Below, piece by piece: positions 41,640 through 49,586 of a stretch of 49,586 nt of DNA. The stretch is from positions 1 through 49,586 of the forward strand of contig WJJK01000045.1 in the NCBI GenBank assembly GCA_014729705.1, read 5' to 3'. Made by a program: the position numbers and the translations under genes. The DNA comes from Candidatus Altarchaeales archaeon (lineage in GTDB: Archaea; Altiarchaeota; Altiarchaeia; IMC4; SCGC-AAA252-I15). The notes under the pieces were generated by a model, which was not told the DNA's origin, searched no databases, and saw only the letters and a list, made by a program, of their open reading frames with translations. Within the stretch, counting starts at the first letter, position 1. Each line of letters starts with the position of its first letter.

Positions 41640-42781
41640 TGTCTGAAGAGGGGACTTCTGGGGAGAAGATAAGTCTTTCTTTTCAAGAAGTGGAATCTCT
41701 ACTGGATTCTGTTCTTAATAACCAAAGACTCCAGCAAATAGACTTACCTGATGGCTCTCCGAGATTTGTTGTTTTTTGTTTTCCGACTGGCCCAGAACTT
41801 TTGGCTGCTCGCTATACGAGGGACAAGACTTTGGCGGAGGCGGCAGCCGAGGGTTTGCCCACCATAGAAGAAATGGATAGGCAGATACAAGAGAGGGGTT
41901 TACTTGAAGACGTAGACCAGAGTATAAAGGATTTGGAAGAACGTCTTGAAGGACAAAGGGCCATTCTTAACAAGACACAAATACCGGGGCGTAGATCGGC
42001 CGTAGAAGAAGTTATTAGCAAGATACAGAGTGATCTTTATGGCCTTAGATCTAAGAAAGAGTCCTATTACTATTTAACCCAGGAAAGAAAAGCCGATGAA
42101 GTTTCTTACAGATACTTAGCCTGGGCATCTACTTATTCTATTGAGGGTGGTAAGTATTGGAAGACCTTTGACGATTTTGAGAATGAGACAGACATTTATT
42201 TTCAAACTGAAGTTCTTGGGCATTTTGCTAAATTTAACTCAGGTCTTCCTGCCAAAAAGGTCCGTTACCTAGCCCGACATAATCTTTGGCGCATACGTTT
42301 CGTAGCAGCCACCAAAACGGGGGCGGGACCGTCCCTGTTTTGTCGTAGATTTAATGATTTGACTCCAGACCAACTTGGCCTCCTATACTGGAGTAACTAT
42401 TATCAATCCATTTACGAAATGCTTCCGGATGATCAACCTGATCAAGAGATCATCGAGGACGACGAGAAGCTTGATAAGTACATGGAGGATTATTTCAAGC
42501 AAAAGGAGGCGGAGAGGAAAGAAGGAAAGGCTGAAAAGAGGAGCGATGTCTCTGGACATCCTAAGGGTTATAAGCCCAAGCTTAACGCTTGGGAGCGAGG
42601 AGAGGAGCTAATCATTACCCCTTCCCACCCAGAATACCAAAGTCTGGCATACACCGAGAAAAGAATAAACGCCCCTGAGGGCACTTCTGAGGTAGAAGTT
42701 ATTTCTCCTAATAGTAGGAGGGCCAGGAACAGAAGAGCCCAGGCGCGAAGCCAGTCCAGTATGCGTGGAAGGAAACGATAA
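41639..42781 (+). CDS. Probable tail assembly chaperone B, related to A
   Basis: A 380-residue protein overlapping its upstream relative by one base. Shared features with chaperone A are listed there; its own body contains YRYLAWASTYSIEGGKYWKT and YLARHNLWRIRFVAATKTGA, and the C-terminus is basic and flexible (NSRRARNRRAQARSQSSMRG). In most long-tailed phages the two chaperone products come from a frameshift within one region; here they are separate overlapping genes and I found no slippery site between them. It precedes the giant gene by 23 bases. Confidence 0.55.
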   Translation: MSEEGTSGEKISLSFQEVESLLDSVLNNQRLQQIDLPDGSPRFVVFCFPTGPELLAARYTRDKTLAEAAAEGLPTIEEMDRQIQERGLLEDVDQSIKDLEERLEGQRAILNKTQIPGRRSAVEEVISKIQSDLYGLRSKKESYYYLTQERKADEVSYRYLAWASTYSIEGGKYWKTFDDFENETDIYFQTEVLGHFAKFNSGLPAKKVRYLARHNLWRIRFVAATKTGAGPSLFCRRFNDLTPDQLGLLYWSNYYQSIYEMLPDDQPDQEIIEDDEKLDKYMEDYFKQKEAERKEGKAEKRSDVSGHPKGYKPKLNAWERGEELIITPSHPEYQSLAYTEKRINAPEGTSEVEVISPNSRRARNRRAQARSQSSMRGRKR

Positions 42782-42804
42782 TCCTACGGCGGAGGAAAAG
42801 GTAG

Positions 42805-45800
42805 TTGGTAGAAGAGAGCTTCAAGCTTAATCTAAATATAGAACTTGATGAAAGTGGCCTTGCGGGACTTCAAAAGCAGATAGAAAGAAGTGTAAATAAA
42901 GCTTTCTCTGATGCTTTTAGAAAGGTCAAGTTGCCTACGCCCGGCGCTACAGGAGGTGGCGCTGGTCCTACTCCGGCAACTGCACGAAGTGCCCGTGAGG
43001 CTATTTCTGTATCTGGGCAAGATCTTGGAAAGAGTGTCCAGCAAGCTTTGAGAGGCGAGCTACGCGGATTCGAAGCTGCTGCTAAACGTATGGAACAGGC
43101 GGTAGACAGATTGGCGCGCGTCATGGGAGGAGGACGCGGAGGCGGAGCTGCTTCTGGAGGCCCTTCCAGAAGACAACAACAGGTTGAGGAAGTTTTTAGG
43201 GCCCGCGTTGGTCGTATATCCGAGATGCGAGGGAGGCAAAGAACTGCCCGAGAAGCTGGAACTCCTGCCGGAGAACGAGAAGCCGAGCGCCTTGAGGTGG
43301 AGATAGCCAGAGAAAAGAAAAAGGCTTTTAGAACAGCACAGAGACGCCAGCGCCTCCAGGAACAGTCTGCTAAGGCGGCCGAAAGAACTGCCAAGTCTGA
43401 GGAAGACCTAGCCCGCTCCACAGAGAAGCTGGCGGCTGCACGTCGGAGAGAGGCTGCTGCTACCGAAAGCAGAGGGCGTCAAGGTGCCGGTCCTTCCGGC
43501 CCTGCCCCTACACGTGGAAGAGAACAGGTAGCTTCCCGGCAAGTAGGTGCTTCCAATCAACAGACAGGTGCTAATATAGATGTCACCCGACGTTCGGGTT
43601 CTCAAAGGACCGCCGGATCCACTGGAGAAATTGTAACCGATGCCCCTCGTATTCGCGATAACAGAGTAGGTACTGTACAGGATAGGCCTCAGTTTAGAAA
43701 GGAAGCACAAGAAAGAGAGAGGGCCAGGGCCGGAGCCGGTGCGGAATATATAAAGAGTGCTCAGGCTACCTCCGAACGGGTTGCTGCAAGCATAGGAAAG
43801 CTTGAAGCGGCTATTAGAACTATGCCTCAGTTTAGGGATGTTGATCTTTCCAAGGCTCTTGGGCTGCCAGGCAAGGAGTCCCTTGGTGTTGGTAGAGGAG
43901 CAGCTGCCACCGTTAAGCTTCCTTCTGGAGAAGAGAGGGTTATACGCCAGGCAGTTAATATTCTATCAGATGAGATGGGCAAAGTTTCTGTTGAGGCTGG
44001 GGACGTAATCTCCAAGCGTATTGACAAATTGCTTTCCAGTGAAGCTATGAGTAAGATAGGTAAGACAGCCCGTTTCCGACCTGAGCGCGCCGAAAATATG
44101 CTCAGGGCGGAAATAGGCAAGATATTTGAAGCTCCTAAGCTTGAATCTACTAAGGTAATGGGCGGTTTTGCTACAGCCGGACAGTCCCATATGACTTTCA
44201 AGCCTACAGAAGAACAGCGCAAAAGAATAGCATCCAAGGCCCCTGGGGCAGAGCAGATAGCAGAGGCTATGGTAGTTCTGCAGGAAATGTCCAGGGAATC
44301 CGAATCCTTCAAAAAGGCAGGGCTTGAGGTTGTACATGTTTTGGGTATGGCGGAGCAGGACGCTGCTGCAATGGCAGATTCTATCGAAGCTTTTGCTAAG
44401 GGAGCTTCTGATAGTATAGAGGGAATTGTTCAGACAAGAAATCTGGCGGCTATGGGTGTTGGTGGTGCCGGAACTATGAGACAAGCACGTTCCTTCCTTG
44501 TTACCCAAACACAAGAGATGGTAGGGGGAGAGGAACCCAAGATTAAGGGAATAGGAGAAGAAGCAGCATACGCTGGTGATATTTTTGGAAAGAGAGCGGT
44601 AAAGCATCTCAAAACTGCTGTTGTTTCTGCGGACCTTATGCCCGAGCTTAAGGAAGATCAGTTCCTACTGGACAAAAAAGCAGCAGAACAGATGGGTATG
44701 ATAGAGAAAAAGAGTAAGCTTGTTAAAGATGTTGGTGAGGACATAGTTCCTGGTATGAAGTTGCAACATAAGCAGGTACTGGGGGCTGATGTAAAGGGTA
44801 GAGCTGTAGAGTTTGACCTTAAAGGGGCTGAGGCCGAGGTTAAGAGAGTAGAAAAAGTCATAAAGAATGGTGTTGAGGCTTGGAAGATTCATTATGAAGA
44901 GCTCAACCAGATGGTTACGGGTGGTAAGATGACCACCCGCGCCGGCGGTAAGGGTATAGTACGAGTTGAGGAGGATATTGCCGGTAAATACGGTCTTCCT
45001 AAGGGAACTCAAGTGGCTATGTCGGCTGAAGGTATGGCCAAGAGAGGCGATTTAAGGAGCATGATTGAGATGCATGCTTCTAACATTTCTGAGGCTACTA
45101 CTAAGTCAGGACAAGAAGTGGCTGACATGATAGTAGATAGAATGAAGCACGGTTCTGATTATATGGGAGAAACCATTGATCAGGCCATAAAGAACGTCGC
45201 GTCTGAGTTAGGTATTAAGGGCTATACTGGTGCAGAGGTTATGCGGGAAGGTCCTCTGGCTAAGGGCAAGGGAGGCGAAGCGGCAGTTATGACCGGTGAG
45301 CTGGCTTGGATGCGCCTGGCAAAGGAGGGACAGAGAGGTCCGGCCCCTGTGGACCCTCGTTTCTTGGATAAGCCCGCCCAACAGGCCATGGAGCAGCGCG
45401 CCGAAACTGTTGCCCAGTCCAAAGCCATGCAGAGTGAGATGTCAAAGGTTATAGAAAGTAACTACGAGTACGTAGCTACCTTGCAGTCTATTGCTGGCGC
45501 TACGGACGAGGTCACAGAAGGTTTGAAGGAAGTCAAGCCGGAGAGATTCAAAGGACTCACTGGCGGAATGATGGATCCTTCTACACTTAAGGGAACCCTC
45601 TTAGATCCTGATCTTGCCGAGCCCCTAAAGGTTATGTTGCCCAAGAGGGGTGGCGGTGAGGAGGCTATGCGCTTGCCCTCTATGGGAAGGGGTCTGGGTA
45701 AGCGTGATTATTTTGAGACTGAACTAGGTCAGGTGGGTGCCAGTGACATAACTAAACTTTATGATAAAATAATCCAGCAAGCCAAACAAATAAGAGTGGC

Positions 45801-48800
45801 TACTGGACAAGTAGACATTACCGAGGATGCTGAGGCTTATGGAGAGGCAGCTCAAATAACTTCCAGGGCCATGAAGGACCAGATACAAACGATCTATAAG
45901 TTGGGTTCTAAAACTGAAGAAGGTAAGGCGGCGATGAAAGAGTTCATCGATTCCTTTATGCCTTTAATAAAGCAGCTTGAAGGACCTGCAGGTATTGAGT
46001 ATCAGAAGGTAAAGAAGACAGGAGAAAGGGAAACAGTTGCTTATCAAGGTACCGCAGAAGAGTACGTACAGAGCCGTAAAACTCTTGAACAAAAGATGTT
46101 CGGTATTCAGGACTTGCTGTCTGAAAGATCGGCCCGCCGGGCCAAAGTAAGTCCTCAGAGCGCTTGGGGTAGGCAGGGTTATGTCGCAACCGAAAACGTA
46201 CCTCGCGCAGGTGCTATGTTTGATCCTAAAAATGCAGAAGTACTTAGAAAGTCTATGGATCTTTTGGGAGTATCCTTAGAGGAGGATGCGGAGCATGTTG
46301 ACAAGCTTCATGACAGGTTAGAGAGGCTTAAGTCAATACTTGTAGAGACTCTGTCCATGGCAGGTGTAGGAACCGCGGGCGGACGCCCTGCTTCCGAGTC
46401 TTTGCGCCCCTACGCTCAGGCCATGGGGGGCGGTATAGCTGAGGCACCTATGGGGGTCGCTACAGAGTTTAGAACAGATATATCTGCTTCTCTTGCGAAG
46501 GCTAAAGAAAGATTAGAGCAGCTGGCTGATTCTGGTAAGAACGTAGATCAGGCCCTTGCGGCGGTGGAGAGGATTTCTGCCCTCCAGACTGATGTGGAAG
46601 GTTTGCCTCGCGACGCTGTTATGTTGAGTGAGACAGATTATGAAAATCTCAAGCAGTCTATTATGAAGCGGCAGCGAATAGGCGAAGCTGAAGCCACCAA
46701 GAGAATGGAAAGAGGTGTTTCTCTGCGCTACCCAGTGACTGGTGGTCAGAGTATGCAGGCAGTTAAGATTCTAAAAGATACAATGGGTAAGCTACCGGAA
46801 GGTAAGATTGGCGTTGCAGGACCTCCTGCCGGAGAACCTGAGGACATTGAAAAGGTCACAGGTCAACTTAGTGAGTTTAGAGCTTCCCTTGCCAAGGTTA
46901 TAGAGGATAATAAGGGTTTCGGTGCTGAAGCGGATCAAGCACGCTCTGAAATAGCCGAACTGGATCCAGTTATAGAGGGACTTCGACAGTCTTTCCTTAG
47001 CGCTACTCAGAATCTTGATTTCGACGGAGACAAGATTGCTGTATTTGGAGCGCTGACAGAGGAGGCATCGAAGTCTCTTCGTACGTTCACTGAAGTTGCT
47101 ATGAGAGGAGGAATGTCCTTTGAAAACATAATGAGTACTATTTTGACTGCTTCCAAGGGCAAGCCTGGCGGAGGAATGGGAGGTGTCGAAGAATACGCTC
47201 AGTTGTTCGGCCAGGTTGCTAAGGGCAGGACTGGTAAGTACCGTCAAGCAGTTATGGCTCCTGACACTACAGAGACTACGCGTTTTGAGTCCACAGCCCA
47301 CACAGCCGGAAAGTTGTCCGTTAGTTTGCTCACTGATGCCTTCAATAAGCTTCAGATGTCTATTCTAGGGGGAGCTGAGCAGACCGGAGACGCGATGTCT
47401 ACTGCGGTAGAGCGTATAATGTTGTTTATTAACAAATCCCTGGCACAAAAGCACGGCGGTGGGGGAGCCGGCGGGGCTGACCCTATGGAATTTATAGAGT
47501 CCTTCCGTAGAGGACCTGAAGGTCTTAAGGAAATCTTTTCCGGTATGGATGAGATGGGAGATGATATCTACGGAGAGCTCGGTAAGTTCAACAAAGAATA
47601 TCGTGAGCGTATGTACAACATGCTCATCGCTCAACCAAGAGATACTGTTCAAGAGTTAGCTAAGCAAGCTGGGGTTTTGGAGAGCGAAGCGGACCTAACT
47701 CCGGAAACTTTTATACCTGTTATAAAGGACATGGTTAATGAGCTGGACCTAAAGGGACAGTTTAAGCGTATGTGGGAAATGCTTGAAGACAACATGAAGC
47801 AATCTCTTATGAAGGAGGGTATGTCTGCGGAAGAAGTATCTGCCAAGATGAGGGATATGCTTACAAAGCCTACCAAACAGACTGGTAAACCGGCAGGACT
47901 GGATCTAAATAGACTGATGAAGAACATGTTCCCGGAGTACAGGGCTACCCGAAAGGTAGGGGTAAGGGAGATGGAGGGAGAATCTCCTATGGGTAAAGCC
48001 CAACAAGTACTTAAGATGTTGGGGCTTCATGTGGCCGAGAGAATAGAAGAGACAGAGGAATACTTTGATGAAGACGTAATACAAGGGGCAGCAGTACAAC
48101 TTATATCTAAGATTCATTCTTTCTTAGAGTCTGTTTCTGATCAGTTTGAGATATCTACCACTGCTGAGTTTGCCCAGAGACTCGGAAGAACTCCCGAACA
48201 AGCTGCTGGAGTAAGAGGTCAGTACATTAGAGGAAAGGGCGATGAGCCTGGTAAGATAATGCTTTCCGAGGAGAAAATTTTCAAGCCCCTTATAGAGGCC
48301 ATTGCTACCTTGGATAGGGTCGCTAAGGGAGAGATACCTCCAACAGTTGAAGCTTTCCAAAGCCTTGGTGAGGCTTTGTCTAGGTTTGCTTCTACCATGT
48401 CCCACGAAGGTATCCATAAGGCCGCAGACCAGTTCCCTGAAGTTATACAAAATCTGGTCCGACGTATAACTTCCTCAAGTGGTGATCTAAGCCAGCACTC
48501 GGGAGCTATTTATGAAGCCTTAAGTAAGCTTTCCAATGTGGCTAAACTTAGAGGTAAGTTTGAGCAGGTTTCCAAGGCCCAGAAGGGAGGTGCTACTGAG
48601 TTTGCAGGGATGCCTATAAAGGAGGCCAAGCAGGAGATAGGTCGTCGTTTGGCCAGAGTTTCTACAGAGGAGTTAGTCGCTCACCTGGCCGATCGCCAGA
48701 AGTGGCAAAAGGTATTTGGTCACCTTCCAGAAACTGTACAGCAAGCAGCCAGGGATGCATTTGAAGAACTCTCCCAGTCTGCACCTGACATTGTAAAGCC

Positions 48801-49586
48801 TGTTCAGAATTGGTCAAATGAAATTCTATCTTCTCTTGTTGAAATAATGACTTCTACTTTCCAAGGACAAGGTGTGGGGGCTGCCAGAGAGGCTGCCCAG
48901 CAGAGAAGAGATGCCTTGGAGTCGGGGGAGCCTTACCCCGGTAGAGAAAGATTCCATCAAATGCGCGAAGTTTTGGGTAAGGGAGAAGAAACCCTGGCAT
49001 ATGGTAGAAGAACCCATGGACTTGCTCCTTTTCAGAAAGCAGAAGGAAGAGTTGGTATAGGTGGTCGCCTCGAAATAGGAGGGGAGCAGGTAGTAGGTCA
49101 GATAGGTGCCCAGGTACGCAATCTTTTGGAGAGCGCTCTTAGAGGAGGAGCATTTGATGATCCTGGTGCTGCAGCTGAGTTGGAGAAAGATTTTAAAGCC
49201 GCTGCCCGTCAGTACTATGAGGCTTTGAAGGGCCTTGGTAGGGATCAGTTTAGCGGAAACGCTTGGAAGGAATACAACAAGGTTCTTCTCGAGTTCCAGG
49301 CAGCTGAGGCGCAGTCTCTTATAAACAAAGCGCGCCAGATGGAAGAGCAGATTTCAGAAATGAGAAAGGCAGGTCAGACTGACATGCCTGAGTTCCGCGA
49401 TCTGCTGGATAGATTTAATGAAACGGTTCAAGAACTTTTCCGTTCCTACGAGAAGAACATTAAGTTAGGAGGCAAAGGAAGAGGTACTGCCTCCGGACTG
49501 GCCGTTACCCCGGACCAGCTAATCTCTGAACCGGCATTGGAGATGGGTGTTAAGCCTACGGGCGCACAATATCAGCAAGTAATGCA
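42805..49586 (+). CDS. Giant tape-measure-position protein containing RNA polymerase catalytic motifs, 3' end outside window
   Basis: An open frame of at least 2260 residues starting at TTG (42805) after GGAGGAAAAGG. Residues 1-300 are Gly/Arg/Ala-rich and coiled coil, as in tape measure proteins. A segment with the order of the RNA polymerase beta core follows: DVGEDIVPGMKLQHKQVLGA, then GGKMTTRAGGKGIVRVEE, with K708 and K716 spaced as K1065 and K1073 in E. coli beta. RYPVTGGQSMQAVKIL (about 1308) and NLDFDGDKIAVFGALTEEA (D1405, D1407, D1409) match the beta-prime active site, the three aspartates holding Mg2+. HEGIH at 1867 fits a zinc metallopeptidase. I infer a single-chain virion RNA polymerase fused to a tape measure; activity is not shown. 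Confidence 0.8.
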   Translation, partial: MVEESFKLNLNIELDESGLAGLQKQIERSVNKAFSDAFRKVKLPTPGATGGGAGPTPATARSAREAISVSGQDLGKSVQQALRGELRGFEAAAKRMEQAVDRLARVMGGGRGGGAASGGPSRRQQQVEEVFRARVGRISEMRGRQRTAREAGTPAGEREAERLEVEIAREKKKAFRTAQRRQRLQEQSAKAAERTAKSEEDLARSTEKLAAARRREAAATESRGRQGAGPSGPAPTRGREQVASRQVGASNQQTGANIDVTRRSGSQRTAGSTGEIVTDAPRIRDNRVGTVQDRPQFRKEAQERERARAGAGAEYIKSAQATSERVAASIGKLEAAIRTMPQFRDVDLSKALGLPGKESLGVGRGAAATVKLPSGEERVIRQAVNILSDEMGKVSVEAGDVISKRIDKLLSSEAMSKIGKTARFRPERAENMLRAEIGKIFEAPKLESTKVMGGFATAGQSHMTFKPTEEQRKRIASKAPGAEQIAEAMVVLQEMSRESESFKKAGLEVVHVLGMAEQDAAAMADSIEAFAKGASDSIEGIVQTRNLAAMGVGGAGTMRQARSFLVTQTQEMVGGEEPKIKGIGEEAAYAGDIFGKRAVKHLKTAVVSADLMPELKEDQFLLDKKAAEQMGMIEKKSKLVKDVGEDIVPGMKLQHKQVLGADVKGRAVEFDLKGAEAEVKRVEKVIKNGVEAWKIHYEELNQMVTGGKMTTRAGGKGIVRVEEDIAGKYGLPKGTQVAMSAEGMAKRGDLRSMIEMHASNISEATTKSGQEVADMIVDRMKHGSDYMGETIDQAIKNVASELGIKGYTGAEVMREGPLAKGKGGEAAVMTGELAWMRLAKEGQRGPAPVDPRFLDKPAQQAMEQRAETVAQSKAMQSEMSKVIESNYEYVATLQSIAGATDEVTEGLKEVKPERFKGLTGGMMDPSTLKGTLLDPDLAEPLKVMLPKRGGGEEAMRLPSMGRGLGKRDYFETELGQVGASDITKLYDKIIQQAKQIRVATGQVDITEDAEAYGEAAQITSRAMKDQIQTIYKLGSKTEEGKAAMKEFIDSFMPLIKQLEGPAGIEYQKVKKTGERETVAYQGTAEEYVQSRKTLEQKMFGIQDLLSERSARRAKVSPQSAWGRQGYVATENVPRAGAMFDPKNAEVLRKSMDLLGVSLEEDAEHVDKLHDRLERLKSILVETLSMAGVGTAGGRPASESLRPYAQAMGGGIAEAPMGVATEFRTDISASLAKAKERLEQLADSGKNVDQALAAVERISALQTDVEGLPRDAVMLSETDYENLKQSIMKRQRIGEAEATKRMERGVSLRYPVTGGQSMQAVKILKDTMGKLPEGKIGVAGPPAGEPEDIEKVTGQLSEFRASLAKVIEDNKGFGAEADQARSEIAELDPVIEGLRQSFLSATQNLDFDGDKIAVFGALTEEASKSLRTFTEVAMRGGMSFENIMSTILTASKGKPGGGMGGVEEYAQLFGQVAKGRTGKYRQAVMAPDTTETTRFESTAHTAGKLSVSLLTDAFNKLQMSILGGAEQTGDAMSTAVERIMLFINKSLAQKHGGGGAGGADPMEFIESFRRGPEGLKEIFSGMDEMGDDIYGELGKFNKEYRERMYNMLIAQPRDTVQELAKQAGVLESEADLTPETFIPVIKDMVNELDLKGQFKRMWEMLEDNMKQSLMKEGMSAEEVSAKMRDMLTKPTKQTGKPAGLDLNRLMKNMFPEYRATRKVGVREMEGESPMGKAQQVLKMLGLHVAERIEETEEYFDEDVIQGAAVQLISKIHSFLESVSDQFEISTTAEFAQRLGRTPEQAAGVRGQYIRGKGDEPGKIMLSEEKIFKPLIEAIATLDRVAKGEIPPTVEAFQSLGEALSRFASTMSHEGIHKAADQFPEVIQNLVRRITSSSGDLSQHSGAIYEALSKLSNVAKLRGKFEQVSKAQKGGATEFAGMPIKEAKQEIGRRLARVSTEELVAHLADRQKWQKVFGHLPETVQQAARDAFEELSQSAPDIVKPVQNWSNEILSSLVEIMTSTFQGQGVGAAREAAQQRRDALESGEPYPGRERFHQMREVLGKGEETLAYGRRTHGLAPFQKAEGRVGIGGRLEIGGEQVVGQIGAQVRNLLESALRGGAFDDPGAAAELEKDFKAAARQYYEALKGLGRDQFSGNAWKEYNKVLLEFQAAEAQSLINKARQMEEQISEMRKAGQTDMPEFRDLLDRFNETVQELFRSYEKNIKLGGKGRGTASGLAVTPDQLISEPALEMGVKPTGAQYQQVM

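Noticed and set aside
41600..41660. A tail-chaperone frameshift between the two chaperone-like genes
   Set aside because: The junction AAGAAGGAAGAATAATG has no X XXY YYZ heptamer in phase, and the second gene has its own ATG with an upstream purine-rich site.
1..49586. CRISPR arrays, insertion sequences, an integrase or attachment site
   Set aside because: No regularly spaced repeats, transposase, or tyrosine/serine recombinase signatures were found, so lysogeny cannot be argued from this window.

Overview
The window is part of a tailed double-stranded DNA bacteriophage genome (Caudoviricetes). Every supported gene lies on the + strand, genes are tightly packed with ATGA/TAATG-type overlaps, and most starts follow AGGAGG-like ribosome sites. 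A long-tailed, non-contractile (siphovirus-like) particle is the best guess: I recognise a terminase, portal, capsid, neck genes, one abundant tail-tube-like protein and a giant tape-measure-position protein, but no tail sheath or baseplate. The host cannot be named from the sequence.

Layout. 1-2.4 kb: end of a collagen-like tail fibre gene plus two small virion-type genes. 2.5-7.9 kb: an HNH nuclease, a MazG-like pyrophosphohydrolase, a membrane-anchored GNAT acetyltransferase, zinc-ribbon proteins and small unknowns. 8.0-10.4 kb: a dNTP block (thymidylate synthase, dihydrofolate reductase, dNMP kinase) behind a good sigma70-type promoter. 10.3-12.9 kb: an Ig-like protein, a zinc-ribbon protein, a NusG-like factor with its own promoter and a NUMOD3-repeat protein. 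12.9-27.3 kb: the packaging and head module (probable TerS, TerL interrupted by an intein in its Walker A loop, portal, a Cys-repeat protein, Dps, probable prohead protease, scaffold, decoration protein, major capsid). 27.3-32.8 kb: an 1841-residue tailspike with a pectate-lyase-type module. 33.2-42.8 kb: a membrane protein, neck/connector genes (one split by a second intein), the major tail protein and two related chaperone-like proteins. 42.8 kb to the edge: a giant open frame of at least 2260 residues.

The main discovery is in that giant gene. It sits where a tape measure protein is expected, yet it carries both catalytic signatures of multisubunit-type RNA polymerase in one chain: a beta-like GGKMTTRAGGKG with two lysines eight residues apart, an RYPVTGGQSMQA segment, and a beta-prime-like NLDFDGDKIAVFGALTEEA with three aspartates. 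It also has an HEXXH metallopeptidase-type motif further on. I infer a virion-carried RNA polymerase built into the tape measure, delivered with the DNA. A phage NusG-like factor encoded in the same window would fit phage control of elongation.

Second, two head genes appear to be extended by -1 frameshifting. The Cys-repeat protein ends in A AAA AAG TAA followed by a perfect 10-bp stem, and the -1 frame continues for 142 codons with two more copies of the same C-X12-C repeat and no usable start upstream of the first. The protease-like gene ends at a run of nine A's, and its -1 frame is open for 109 codons without a normal start. Two inteins, a Dps protein inside the head operon and a GC-rich tailspike module indicate repeated gene transfer.
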